Of a DNA stretch of 64,000 nt, positions 17,276-25,692 are shown in pieces. The notes under the pieces are model-generated. The model saw only the letters and a program-made list of their open reading frames with translations, ran no database searches and had not been told where the DNA came from. Origin of the DNA: CAZIUL01 sp964542475 (GTDB lineage Bacteria; Planctomycetota; B15-G4; CAYZWU01); NCBI GenBank assembly GCA_964542475.1, contig CAZIUL010000003.1:111911-175910 (forward strand). Direction: 5' to 3'. The translations under genes were made by a program, and so were the position numbers. The number at the start of each line of letters is the position of its first letter. Position 1 is the first letter of the stretch.

Positions 17276-18157
17276 TCACTTCGTTCCCCGCTCCTTTGTC
17301 CTTGAAAAAGCTTTTTTCAGCGCGCGGACAGTCAGCACCCGTGTGAGCTTAAAACGGTACTCTTTTGTTCCGCGGTGATCGGTTATGGGCCTTACCGCTT
17401 TCGACGCGGCTTCGCCGGCACGGCAAAAGTTATCATCTGAAGGCTCCGCTCCTGAGAGAAGCCCTTCCGCTTCATCGATGAGAAGCGGCGTTGGAGCCGC
17501 AGCACCCACGGCAACCCGCGCCGTTTCGATGATGCCCGCCTTCACGGAAACAAGCGCAGCAACACTCACCACGGCAAGGGCTGAGGCGCCACGCAGCTGA
17601 AACTTTTCGTATGATGTGCCGGTTTCCCCGGAAAGCAAAGGGATGCGGACGGCCTTCAGAATCTCGGCGGGTGCGATCGCGGTCTCGCGCGGGCCGAGGA
17701 AAAACTCCATTATCGGAAGCGTCCGCTCTCCGGACGGGCCCACAAGATCCAGCTCCGCTCCGGCTGCAAAAAGCGGAGGCGCAAGATCGGCTGACGGCAC
17801 GGCCGAGCAGATGTTCCCCCCGATGGTGGCAAGGTTCCGGATCTGGGCTCCGGCCATGGAAGCCGCTGCATCAGAGAGCCCCGGAAACTTCTTTTTGACC
17901 AGGTCCGATCCGGCCAGCATGCCGGGCGTTACCATGGACCCGATCAGGAGTGTGCCGTTTTTACACTCGATCTGCACGAGCTCCGGAATCTTTTCCAGGG
18001 AAACAAGGTGTCCGGCATCTGAAAGCCCCTGTTTCAGATCCAGCCGCACATCCGTGCCCCCTGCAAGCACCTTTGCCTTGCCGCCATTGTCTTTGAGCAG
18101 CGCGCATGCGTCGGCCAGAGATTCGGGCTTGTGATACTCGAGTTCTTTGATGTGCAT
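17276..18157 (-). CDS. Molybdenum hydroxylase FAD-binding subunit
   Basis: 293 residues of the CoxM/CutM type: FAD-binding motifs VLAGGTDVRLDLKQG near residue 34 and RNLATIGGNICSAVPSADLAPPL near residue 110, then the CO-dehydrogenase flavoprotein C-terminal domain (FFLGPRETAIAPAEIL, KFQLRGASALAVV). It passes electrons from the 2Fe-2S domain of the neighbouring fused protein to an acceptor. It lacks the extra cysteine-rich loop that binds a [4Fe-4S] cluster in 4-hydroxybenzoyl-CoA reductase beta subunits, which counts against a true HcrB assignment. GGAGATAATCG precedes the ATG. Upstream gene of the two-gene hydroxylase operon. Confidence 0.9.
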   Translation of the reverse strand: MHIKELEYHKPESLADACALLKDNGGKAKVLAGGTDVRLDLKQGLSDAGHLVSLEKIPELVQIECKNGTLLIGSMVTPGMLAGSDLVKKKFPGLSDAAASMAGAQIRNLATIGGNICSAVPSADLAPPLFAAGAELDLVGPSGERTLPIMEFFLGPRETAIAPAEILKAVRIPLLSGETGTSYEKFQLRGASALAVVSVAALVSVKAGIIETARVAVGAAAPTPLLIDEAEGLLSGAEPSDDNFCRAGEAASKAVRPITDHRGTKEYRFKLTRVLTVRALKKAFSRTKERGTK

Positions 18158-18346
18158 CGATTATCTCCTACGGAGAGCAGTGTTGGTTTTTTGCGAAGGA
18201 TACCAGGACCGTTTGTACTTTTCACCGAGTAAATTTCGCTCGGGGCGTGAGGCGTGAAGAAAATAACCGCTTTATCTACACCTCCGTGTTACCGTGGATC
18301 TCCTTTCTTCCCCTGCCTCCGCCCCTTCTCCGCGTTCTCTGCTCGG

Positions 18347-18967
18347 TCACCCCGCGGATGCGGCGAGCCAGAGCTGATAAATTCCAAAACCGGCAAGGGC
18401 AAGGGCGCAGGCCCCTGACATGACCCGGTTTACTCGTGGCCCCAGGTGGGCCGCGGTTCCGAAGATGAGAACCGTCGCGGCAAAAGTTCCCAGAAGGGAA
18501 AAGTAAAAGCTGACGAGAAACGCGACGCCTATGACAGGGAGCTCGCGCCAGCCCTCGAGCAGGGCAGGGCCGGCCACGAGGCTCCAGAAGATGTACGGCC
18601 CCGGGCTGATGAAGTTCATGACCACGGCCTTTAGCAGGCTTTGAACCGGCGACTCCCTTGCCGTGCCTGTTGCGGCCTTCGCTTTTCTCCAGTGCGTATA
18701 CGCTTTCCAGGCAAGGTACAGGATGAACAGACCGCTCAACAGGTGAAGCCACCTTTGCATGGAAGGAGGCACGCGGCTGAGCACCACAAGAACCAGGACA
18801 ATGATCGGACCGTCGGTGATAAGAGGCGCGAGCGCGCAAGGCATTGTGCGGCGCCACCCGTTCTTCAGGGTTTGCGAAACCAGAAAGGTTTGAAACGGGC
18901 CGGGCTGCGCAGCACCCGCAAAACCGTACCCGATTCCTTGTGCAACATGTGCAAACATGAGAGCCAT
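18347..18967 (-). CDS. LysE/RhtB-family exporter
   Basis: 206 residues, very hydrophobic, with about six membrane segments (for example PIIVLVLVVLSRVP, WLHLLSGLFILYLAWKAY, VIGVAFLVSFYFSLLGTFAATVLIFG). The N-terminal GYGFAGAAQPGPFQTFLVSQTL carries the QPGP motif diagnostic of LysE-type amino acid exporters, and KAVVMNFISPGPYIFW is the second family signature. These carriers export amino acids or small metabolites. It lies downstream of the hydroxylase FAD subunit's upstream side, separated by 190 bases, so it may be a separate transcription unit. Ribosome binding site is weak. Confidence 0.82.
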   Translation of the reverse strand: MALMFAHVAQGIGYGFAGAAQPGPFQTFLVSQTLKNGWRRTMPCALAPLITDGPIIVLVLVVLSRVPPSMQRWLHLLSGLFILYLAWKAYTHWRKAKAATGTARESPVQSLLKAVVMNFISPGPYIFWSLVAGPALLEGWRELPVIGVAFLVSFYFSLLGTFAATVLIFGTAAHLGPRVNRVMSGACALALAGFGIYQLWLAASAG

Positions 18968-19055
18968 AATACGGGAAACCGATCCCGGAAAGGAAGCCGT
19001 TCAAGAAAAACGGCGGTTTTTGTTTTGATATCACGGTCTGGAATTACGATCCTTT

Positions 19056-19955
19056 GTGTGCTTGGCACGGTATGGAAAAACCGGTGAAAAGCAAAGGTCG
19101 GTAAATGAATACAACTTTCTACAGAACTCCGCCGCAAGCCCGGTCGATGCAACGGAGCACGAGTCGGCGGAAGCACGGGTTTCACCCCTCCCCCGTGACA
19201 GCTCCTTGGAAATCGAGGTTTCCCTCGTGATCCCCATCTATAATGCGGAAAGCTTCATAAAAGAAAACGTGCAAAAGGCAGCATCGTTTCTCAGCGCCCT
19301 CAAAGGCGTCAACGAACTCATCCTGGTGAACGACAGCAGCACGGACGGCACCGGTGGGATACTCCGCGAGGCAACATCCAAAATCTCGGACATCCCGCTC
19401 ACGGTCCTGCACAACAAGACCAACATGGGCAAGGGATACTCCGTGCGAAAAGGAATGAAAGCGGCAACAGGAAAATATCTGTTTTTCAACGATGCCGACT
19501 TCGCCTACCCTGTGGAAGAAATAAAGGGCTTCCATACATGCCTGGAGCAAGGAAGCGATGTCGTTGTCGGCTGCAGGGTACATCCCGAATCGCGCTACGA
19601 GCTCAACCCGGGGTTCATTCGATACCTTTACACGCGCCACCTGATGAGCCGGATCTTCAACTTCATGGTGAACATCTCCCTGCGCACAGGAATCCGGGAC
19701 ACCCAGGCCGGGATCAAGGGGTTCCGTCACAGTGCTGCCAAAAAGATTTTCGACCGGCAACAGCTCAACAGGTTCAGCTTCGACTTGGAGACTCTTTTCA
19801 TCGCGCGCAAGCTGGGATTGAAAATCACGGAACGGCCTGTTTTTTTCCGCTACAACAAGGAACCCTCAACAGTGCGTTTCTTCAAGGATTCCCTCCGGAT
19901 CCTGATCGACATCGGGATAATCATCTTCCGCGGCATGACGGGAAAATATAACTAA
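19056..19955 (+). CDS. Family 2 glycosyltransferase, dolichyl-phosphate-glucosyl/mannosyltransferase-like
   Basis: Up to 299 residues from a GTG at 19056. The start is uncertain because the first 50 residues are not conserved-looking and a TTG near 19206 just before the GT2 domain is possible. Motifs: VSLVIPIYNAE, LILVNDSSTDGTG, TNMGKGYSVRKGMKAATGKY, the nucleotide-sugar metal motif NDADFAYPVEEI, and DTQAGIKGFRHSAAKKIF, the hallmark of the DPM1/ALG5 group that loads polyprenyl phosphate with a sugar. No C-terminal membrane segments beyond one hydrophobic stretch (LRILIDIGIIIFRGM). The stop codon TAA is the first three bases of repeat copy B. Confidence 0.8.
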   Translation: MCLARYGKTGEKQRSVNEYNFLQNSAASPVDATEHESAEARVSPLPRDSSLEIEVSLVIPIYNAESFIKENVQKAASFLSALKGVNELILVNDSSTDGTGGILREATSKISDIPLTVLHNKTNMGKGYSVRKGMKAATGKYLFFNDADFAYPVEEIKGFHTCLEQGSDVVVGCRVHPESRYELNPGFIRYLYTRHLMSRIFNFMVNISLRTGIRDTQAGIKGFRHSAAKKIFDRQQLNRFSFDLETLFIARKLGLKITERPVFFRYNKEPSTVRFFKDSLRILIDIGIIIFRGMTGKYN

Positions 19956-20131
19956 CCCGCTTATTTCATACTCTTCGTCGCGAGGTAGCTGTAAACTGTG
20001 CTGTGACAAGGCGCATGTCAGGAGACAACCGCAGGCCTGTTCTTACAGGTTGAGGATCGTCTCCCGGCATGAAACGCAGCCACGGCGAAGTTTACGGTGC
20101 CGCAGCAGAAGAGGATGAAATATGCGGGTTA
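19953..20131 (+). repeat. Palindromic repeat element, copy B (complete)
   Basis: 179 bases with terminal inverted repeats: TAACCCGCTTATTTCATACT on the left and GATGAAATATGCGGGTTA on the right. The inner parts also pair (CGAGGTAGCTGTAAAC with GTTTACGGTGCCGCAG), and the centre is CCTGTTCTTACAGG, a five-base hairpin with a TCTT loop. The whole unit can fold as one long imperfect hairpin. It lies between convergent genes. Confidence 0.9.
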
Positions 20132-20140
20132 GGTTAGAGG

Positions 20141-20959
20141 TTACAGTTCGCTGAAGGAGACGAGCGTGATCCCGAGGTTCCTGATTGCCTCCTTCGTGCC
20201 AGGAGCTGTCAGTACAGCGGTCTCGATGGCTCTGCCGTCTGAGTAGGGGTCAAGGTCGAAGCCTTCTTCTTTTGAACCGGGATGAACCATGATCTCGGAA
20301 ATGCCGTGTCCGATCCTCGAAAGAACCTTGATCAGGCGTTCTTTGAAGTCAGGCCTGTCCATGAGGCCGAATCCAAAGAACCGGTCCGGAAAGCGGATCT
20401 CGCGGGAACCGTAGACCTTTTTTGCTTTTGAGGACAGGATCCGGACAAGCAGGCGCTTGACAAGAAAGCCGTTTCCCGCGCAATAAGCTGACCAGCCTTC
20501 CACGGGCATTCTCGCCCGCTGAATGCCGTACTCCTTTTCAAGATCCGCCGCGATTCCGGCAATCCCCGGAAAGATGTGAACATGGTGGTGTCCATCGATG
20601 TGGGTTGGCTGTATCCCCGTATCCAGGAAAGCCTCAATCTGGCGTTTTATGCAGGCCCTTGCAAAACCCAGATCAGCCCTTCCTGACAGGCACAGGCGCA
20701 GCAGGGTGCTCGGCCTGGTGCGGAAAAAACCGGGCGGTGCCGGGGTTTTTGTCGAATCCCAGACACCGGTCAGGTTCAGGTGGATGCCTATGCCAACGCC
20801 CTCAAGGCTGCCGGCTCTGTCGATTGCGTTTTTAAAGTCCGGCCCGCCTGTCAGGGCTGACAATGAACGGACGCTGCCGGCCTCGACAGAGCTGAAGATT
20901 CCCTTGTCAACGCCCGGGGACAGGCCCAGATCATCAGCATTGATTATCAAGCGTTTCAT
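20141..20959 (-). CDS. YdjC/ChbG-family carbohydrate deacetylase
   Basis: 272 residues from the ATG at 20959, where RLIINADDLGLSPGVDKGI begins as usual for the family; a longer frame from 21034 would overlap threonine synthase. Metal-binding signatures are NADDLGL (Asp-Asp), GIHLNLTG (His) and PTHIDGHHHVHIFP (His pair). STALTGGPD-like and IMVHPGSK segments complete the fold. ChbG enzymes remove acetyl groups from chito-oligosaccharides; many planctomycete members have unknown glycans as substrate and often sit by glycosyltransferases, as here with the GT2 gene across the repeat. It begins 11 bases after the threonine synthase stop. Confidence 0.85.
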   Translation of the reverse strand: MKRLIINADDLGLSPGVDKGIFSSVEAGSVRSLSALTGGPDFKNAIDRAGSLEGVGIGIHLNLTGVWDSTKTPAPPGFFRTRPSTLLRLCLSGRADLGFARACIKRQIEAFLDTGIQPTHIDGHHHVHIFPGIAGIAADLEKEYGIQRARMPVEGWSAYCAGNGFLVKRLLVRILSSKAKKVYGSREIRFPDRFFGFGLMDRPDFKERLIKVLSRIGHGISEIMVHPGSKEEGFDLDPYSDGRAIETAVLTAPGTKEAIRNLGITLVSFSEL

Positions 20960-20969
20960 TGCTGTTCCA

Positions 20970-22136
20970 TTAGCGCCAGAGGTGCTCGTACTTGTGGCCG
21001 CTTCCCGTGTTGAAAAGAAGCACCTTTTCATCATCCCGGATCCAACCCTCTTTTCGAAGGCGCTTAAAGGCGCTCAGTGTGGCACCGCCTTCGGGCGCCG
21101 GAAAGATCCCCTGTGTGCGGCCCATGAGGTTTGCGTCCTCCATCATCTCCTCATCAGAAACAGCCACTGCTGTACCGCTGCTCTCTTTCAGGGCGCGAAG
21201 TATGAGGAAATCACCCACGGCCGCGGGTACTCGCAGCCCTTCAGCCACGGTTGTTGCTCCTTCGAAGAACTCCGCGAACTCCCTGCCTTCCTGGTGTGCC
21301 TTGACCATGGGAGCACACCCCTCTGCCTGGACCGTGACCATGCGCGGCCGCTCGGAGCCTATCCAGCCGAGCGCCTCCATTTCGAAGAACGCCTTCCACA
21401 TGCCCACAAGGCCGGTGCCGCCGCCCGTTGGATAGATGATCACGTCGGGAAGCTCCCATTCGAACTGCTCGGCCAGTTCATAGCCCATTGTTTTCTTGCC
21501 CTCGATCCGGTACGGCTCTTTCAGGGTTGAGAGGTCAAAACGGCCGTGTTTTTTCGCCTCTTCCGCGGCTTTTTTGCCGCAGTCCGTGATGAGCCCCTTG
21601 ACCAGCGTCACATCCGCTCCAAGGGCCCTGCATTCGGAGATGAAGGGGCGCGGCACATCAGCCGGCATGAAAACAAATGCCTTGATTCCGGCAAGAGCGG
21701 CGTATGCACTCATGGCTCCTGCCGCGTTGCCTGCGGATGGAATGGAAAGCTCATTTGCGCCGAGCTCGTACGCTCTGGACACTGCCATGCCAAGGCCCCT
21801 CGCCTTGAACGAAGTTGTTGGATTCAGGCCCTCGTCTTTTATGTAGAGGCTGTTGAATCCGAGCTCCCGGCCAAGCCTGCCCGCATGAAAAAGCGGCGTG
21901 AAACCCTCGCCCAGACATAACCTATACCGTTCTTCCCGGACAGGAAGCATCTCCGCGTAGCGCCAGAGGTTCGGTGCGCGGCTCGAGAGCATCTCCCTTG
22001 AAAAACCGTTCCGTGCGGCATCGAGGTCGTAACGGACCAGCATCGGTTTCCGGCACTCTGGGCAGAGGTTCACAAGGTTGTCCGGGTCCTGCTTCTTCTC
22101 GCAAAGCCCGCATTCAAGATGAGAAAGAAAGCTCAT
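20970..22136 (-). CDS. thrC: Threonine synthase (PLP-dependent)
   Basis: 388 residues. An N-terminal zinc-ribbon-like pair, CGLCEKK and CPECRKP, is followed by the fold type II PLP domain: LCLGEGFTPLF, LYIKDEGLNPTTSFKARG (the lysine forms the Schiff base), SIPSAGNAAGAMSAYAALAG, and YPTGGGTGLVGMWKAF (phosphate-binding glycine loop). This is the bacterial/plant type with the CxxC head, converting O-phosphohomoserine to threonine. AGGAG stands six bases before the ATG. No homoserine kinase or dehydrogenase is adjacent. A diaminopropionate- or cysteate-synthase-like role is a less likely alternative. Confidence 0.85.
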   Translation of the reverse strand: MSFLSHLECGLCEKKQDPDNLVNLCPECRKPMLVRYDLDAARNGFSREMLSSRAPNLWRYAEMLPVREERYRLCLGEGFTPLFHAGRLGRELGFNSLYIKDEGLNPTTSFKARGLGMAVSRAYELGANELSIPSAGNAAGAMSAYAALAGIKAFVFMPADVPRPFISECRALGADVTLVKGLITDCGKKAAEEAKKHGRFDLSTLKEPYRIEGKKTMGYELAEQFEWELPDVIIYPTGGGTGLVGMWKAFFEMEALGWIGSERPRMVTVQAEGCAPMVKAHQEGREFAEFFEGATTVAEGLRVPAAVGDFLILRALKESSGTAVAVSDEEMMEDANLMGRTQGIFPAPEGGATLSAFKRLRKEGWIRDDEKVLLFNTGSGHKYEHLWR

Positions 22137-22150
22137 ATTTAGCTCCTGTG

Positions 22151-22195
22151 AAAAAAGGACGCGCCCCTTCTGGAAAAAGGGATGCGTCCATTTTT
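22151..22195. terminator. Bidirectional intrinsic terminator
   Basis: GGACGC (22157-22162) pairs with GCGTCC (22184-22189), with CCCTT/AAGGG extending the stem. TTTTTATT follows on the plus strand, and the A6 run before it gives a T-run on the minus strand. It follows the minus-strand secreted protein gene at 22234. Confidence 0.8.
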
Positions 22196-22233
22196 ATTGA
22201 TCGAACAGGGAATTTAAAGAGATGCGTCTCCTT

Positions 22234-23349
22234 TTATTTCAGATAATCCGCAAGCCGCCTGACAGCGAGGCGGTTGCAGTCATCGATCGATTTCGGTGCG
22301 ATCGCATTAAAATCGTCCTGGTGTTCGTTTTGCAGGTCCGCGATCACCCACGAGCCTTGCGCATCACACACAACAAAATGTACGGCAAACACGCGTTTAT
22401 CCCTTGGGCTGAACATGTAGTCCGCATAGAGCGCGTACTCAGCGCCGGAAGGCTCTTTTTCAAGATAGGACCGGAACTGCTTGGCCAGATCCCAGAGCAT
22501 GCGCATCTCGTTCGAGTTAGGCTCCACATCGAGCCAGTGCTCCTTCGCAGCCACCTCGGCCACACAAAGCCCCTGCCCGTTTAACAGTTTTGCCAGGTTA
22601 ACAGCAGCCTCCCTGTCCACCTCCTCGCCGACCCGCACCGGAAAAACCACGACCTTGGCCTTGCCGATTCTTTTCTTGAACGCATCCTGGCGTTTTGCCA
22701 TTGCTTCCTGTTCTTTTACATCCGGAGTGCCGGACTTCTCCGCCCAGAGGCGGGCCATCGGCCCCTCTTTTTCGCGTTCCGAGTGAGGGGCCAGAATGAG
22801 AACGGGCTCGAGGCGCTGAGAGAGAAACACGCGGCATGACATCGGGCAGTTCGGTTTCATCTTTTTGAAATCCGGATCCTTGCGGGCCTGGATGTCTTTC
22901 CAGACAATCTTTCCTTTCCTGTCCACCACCACCCCGTTAACACCCTTGACCCCTTCCTTTCCGCTTCCTTCGAACTCCGCGTAGAGGGCATAGTCCGTTT
23001 TTCCTTTGCACCCTGCCACAAAAGCACCGAAAGAGTTCACTCTTTGATCGAATGTCTCATCCTTTTTTCCCGGACGAAACGTTTTTTCAGAAATCTCCAG
23101 CTTCCTGAAGCCTCCCTTCTCGAAAAGAAGCCCGAGTGCCTGGGCAACGTTCTTGTGCTGTGCGCCCATCATGCTCACAGGAAAGATGGTAAGCGAGGTC
23201 ACGAAACGTTTCTTGTCCTGGCACGCTCGTTCCTTCTTGTTTTCGGGCAAGGGGCTTTTTTGCTCCTCCTCCTGTGAAGATGCCGGTTTGCCTGCAAACA
23301 GAACAAGGCTGAACGCGGCAACCAAGGCCAATCCTCTAAAGCTTCTCAT
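22234..23349 (-). CDS. Secreted protein of unknown function under probable TetR control
   Basis: 371 residues from the ATG at 23349 (GAAAGGAG seven bases upstream; a longer start at 23370 is disfavoured). Signal peptide: SFRGLALVAAFSLVLFAGKPASS. The mature protein seems to contain two similar alpha/beta halves: VTSLTIFPVSMMGAQHKNVAQALGLLFEKGG near 55 and AKVVVFPVRVGEEVDREAAVNLAKLLNGQG near 230, each followed by a strand with YALYAEFEG/YALYADYMF. This is the pattern of duplicated lipoprotein-like domains that sense or bind ligands, but no named family was recognised. A palindrome similar to the TetR operator lies 31-46 bases before the start. Confidence 0.65.
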   Translation of the reverse strand: MRSFRGLALVAAFSLVLFAGKPASSQEEEQKSPLPENKKERACQDKKRFVTSLTIFPVSMMGAQHKNVAQALGLLFEKGGFRKLEISEKTFRPGKKDETFDQRVNSFGAFVAGCKGKTDYALYAEFEGSGKEGVKGVNGVVVDRKGKIVWKDIQARKDPDFKKMKPNCPMSCRVFLSQRLEPVLILAPHSEREKEGPMARLWAEKSGTPDVKEQEAMAKRQDAFKKRIGKAKVVVFPVRVGEEVDREAAVNLAKLLNGQGLCVAEVAAKEHWLDVEPNSNEMRMLWDLAKQFRSYLEKEPSGAEYALYADYMFSPRDKRVFAVHFVVCDAQGSWVIADLQNEHQDDFNAIAPKSIDDCNRLAVRRLADYLK

Positions 23350-23379
23350 TGTTTTCTCCTTTCGAAACAAGCTGTTAGT

Positions 23380-23395
23380 GTTAGCGTTTGCTTAC
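23380..23395. promoter_or_regulatory. Operator-like inverted repeat in the leader of the secreted protein gene
   Basis: GTTAGCGTTTGCTTAC has arms GTTAGC and GCTTAC (five of six complementary). It aligns at 11 of 16 positions with the centre of the palindrome upstream of the tetR gene (GTAATTGTTCACTTAC), suggesting the same regulator binds both. Confidence 0.4.
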
Positions 23396-23421
23396 ATATG
23401 CATCGAAAAAAATTTACGTGG

Positions 23422-24018
23422 TCAATCCTCCCCGCCGTTCAACAACAGTTTGCCGACTTCGTTGATCAGCCGTTTCCTTTTCCGGCCCGGGAGCCGGCCG
23501 AGCTCCCTGCTGATGTTGGCCACGGTTCCGAGCCCCACCAGAGCCCATGCGGAAAGCTCCGCCCCCGGCAGGCCGGTTCTTGCACACCTCTTCTTGCGAT
23601 GCGCGGCAATGTTTAGGCTGATGAAACCGTGAAACCGTGTGTACATCTTTTTGAGCGCATCTAGAACCTCCGGATCGTCTGTTTCGCTCAACCCCGCGAA
23701 CACGATGCGGTAAAGCCCGTACTCGCCGTGATGTCCGGCCTCGTACTCGAGTATCCTCTCCGCTGCGGTCTTGCCGGCCTCCTCGCCGCCCTTCAGCCCC
23801 TCCCATGTCATGAAGGTTTTCATGTAGACATAATCGATCGCCGCCAGGAACATCTTCTTCTTGTCAGGCCACAGGCGGTAAAGGATGTTTTCCTGAACCT
23901 CGCAGCGCCTTGCAAGCTCGGCTGTTGTGGCCCTTCGAAAGCCAAGCTCGGCAAACGCTGAGGCGATAACCGGGATCAGTTGCTCGCGCCGCATGTTCGA
24001 GTTGTTCTTTCTGGGCAT
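23422..24018 (-). CDS. TetR-family transcriptional regulator
   Basis: 198 residues from the ATG at 24018. The N-terminal helix-turn-helix reads LIPVIASAFAELGFRRATTAELARRCEVQENILYRLW, with the usual LYRxW-type end of the recognition helix. The C-terminal ligand domain has no recognisable family. It sits 72 bases upstream of the secreted protein gene on the same strand. A perfect ten-base-arm palindrome stands 28-55 bases before its start, pointing to autoregulation. A GTG at 24063 could extend the protein but would place coding sequence over part of the palindrome. Confidence 0.85.
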   Translation of the reverse strand: MPRKNNSNMRREQLIPVIASAFAELGFRRATTAELARRCEVQENILYRLWPDKKKMFLAAIDYVYMKTFMTWEGLKGGEEAGKTAAERILEYEAGHHGEYGLYRIVFAGLSETDDPEVLDALKKMYTRFHGFISLNIAAHRKKRCARTGLPGAELSAWALVGLGTVANISRELGRLPGRKRKRLINEVGKLLLNGGED

Positions 24019-24045
24019 GGCAGTTGATCCACTGGGGCCATGAAT

Positions 24046-24073
24046 GATAATGTAATTGTTCACTTACATTATC
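24046..24073. promoter_or_regulatory. Probable TetR operator, perfect palindrome
   Basis: GATAATGTAA and TTACATTATC form perfect ten-base arms around an eight-base spacer (TTGTTCAC). Size, symmetry and position just upstream of tetR are typical of TetR-family operators. Confidence 0.7.
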
Positions 24074-24292
24074 GGGGGCGGGCGAGGCTGTGTCCAGAAG
24101 AAAATAATATTTCCACGCGGTGGTGTAGTCCGGAAGGGCGAAAGATTTTTCGCCCTCTCCCCACAACCCCTACTCAAACGCCACTCTTGTCTTCCTGTGC
24201 GTTGTCTCGAACGGGCCGACCTGGTAGTCGCAGGATATTTCGTATGTTGAACCTTTTTCAGGGCCATCCCATGTGGCCGCGCAGGAGAACTC

Positions 24293-25630
24293 TCACCCGT
24301 ATTTGAACTTCCCTTCAAGGACCTTTTCGTCGCTCTCGTCATTTACGGCGTAGGCAGGTTCCATGGGACGGGTATCGTCTTCCATGGAAAGGGGGATGGA
24401 AGTACTCGTGCCTCTTATGCGCAAAAGATCAAGGACCACCTCCCCGGCCGCACCCTCGATCTTGAAATCAAGGCTCACCCCTGTGCTGTAACCGTATTTT
24501 ATCCCGTCAACGCTCCAGGCGGGCACATCAACGTAGGGGGTATAAGGCTCCCCAAGGTTCAGGGTTTTGCTGCCGCCGTTGGACAGGGTAATCGCTGGCG
24601 TGTCCCTTGTGGCCGCCGCCTCGATCGCCCATACATCGCCCTGCCCATCCTCGCGAACAGCCCTGTATCCGGACATCCTGTACCTGCCTGCCGGGAGCAT
24701 CGCTTCCCGTCCCGGACGGTAGATCATGACGGAAACAGCGCCCTGCTCCTCGTATAGGCCGATCCTCTCGACATCCATGGAAAACCCGAGCCTGCAAAGC
24801 TCTTCTCCGGCGGCAGCGGGGTCGAGCGAAAAAATCCCCGCGTTCATATCCACCTCAGTAACATAAGCCTGCCCATCGAGCACCAGGCAGCGCCCGTAAA
24901 CCTGGAAGTCGGCCGCTTCGACGCTTTCTCCGGAGGTCACGGCAAACCAGTCACCCCGCACAGAAACCGGGCTTCCGGATTCAAGCACGGTAAGATCGGG
25001 CACAGACAGCTTGTCATCCACCGTTCCGTTTCCATTGCCATCCGCAAGGCAAACCCTGTAGTGCCTGCCGTTCATCTCGAAAGCACCCGTGTAGCAGCAG
25101 CTTGTGCTGATGTACAGATCGAGGCTTCTTTCGATTGAAGACTTTTTCAGCTTGTTCGAGACCCTTCCCTTGAACTCCGTGAAAACCTGAAAAGAACAGA
25201 TCGAAGATTCGCCGCCCCCGGAAAAAGGGATGTTTTCGAAGGAAAAAGCGTTCTTGTAACCCGACTCCTCCGGCGGGTTTCGAGCTTCAACCGCATCATC
25301 GTCTGTCAGGTCATGGTTGCCGTTGGAATCGAAATAGGCGAGGCTGTAGAAAGGATCGTCGTTGTCCTTTTTGTCCAGCACCAAAAGCCTCTCCCCGCCC
25401 CCAACCGACAGGAGAGCAAAAACCGGATACTCGCTTTCAAGGTCCGGAAGGCTCCAGTCGCCATCAGGAAGCGACAGGGTCTTTGCAAGCAAAACCGGAA
25501 CGCGAGGGACCAGGTCATCCTCAGCCTGGTGAAAGTGCTTGTAACTCAATTTCACTTCTATGCCGCGGGCATGATCCGCTGCAACCAGGATAAACAGGGC
25601 CGCAAAAAGCGCTTGAACCGTTCGAGACAT
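24293..25630 (-). CDS. Secreted protein with Asp-rich putative calcium loops, unknown function
   Basis: 445 residues from the ATG at 25630 (GGAGGTG eight bases upstream); the longer frame to 25696 would overlap the preceding gene. Signal peptide: TVQALFAALFILVAADHARG. Two Asp/Asn-rich loops, DSNGNHDLTDDD near residue 117 and DGNGNGTVDD near 208, match dockerin-like or EF-hand calcium loops. The rest is predicted to be mostly beta strand, with an approximately repeated ...VLDGQAYVTEVDMNAGIFSLDPA... segment. It follows the large membrane iron-sulfur protein by 62 bases on the same strand, so the two are probably co-transcribed, but a functional link is not evident. Confidence 0.65.
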   Translation of the reverse strand: MSRTVQALFAALFILVAADHARGIEVKLSYKHFHQAEDDLVPRVPVLLAKTLSLPDGDWSLPDLESEYPVFALLSVGGGERLLVLDKKDNDDPFYSLAYFDSNGNHDLTDDDAVEARNPPEESGYKNAFSFENIPFSGGGESSICSFQVFTEFKGRVSNKLKKSSIERSLDLYISTSCCYTGAFEMNGRHYRVCLADGNGNGTVDDKLSVPDLTVLESGSPVSVRGDWFAVTSGESVEAADFQVYGRCLVLDGQAYVTEVDMNAGIFSLDPAAAGEELCRLGFSMDVERIGLYEEQGAVSVMIYRPGREAMLPAGRYRMSGYRAVREDGQGDVWAIEAAATRDTPAITLSNGGSKTLNLGEPYTPYVDVPAWSVDGIKYGYSTGVSLDFKIEGAAGEVVLDLLRIRGTSTSIPLSMEDDTRPMEPAYAVNDESDEKVLEGKFKYG

Positions 25631-25692
25631 TTCTTGAACACCTCCATTTTCGAATCGTCTGCGTGCAAACGGATTTCCTTGACCGCTTTTCA

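Noticed and set aside
24133..24158. Hairpin AGGGCGAAA/TTTCGCCCT as a terminator
   Set aside because: No T-run follows the stem on either strand, so it is left uncalled.
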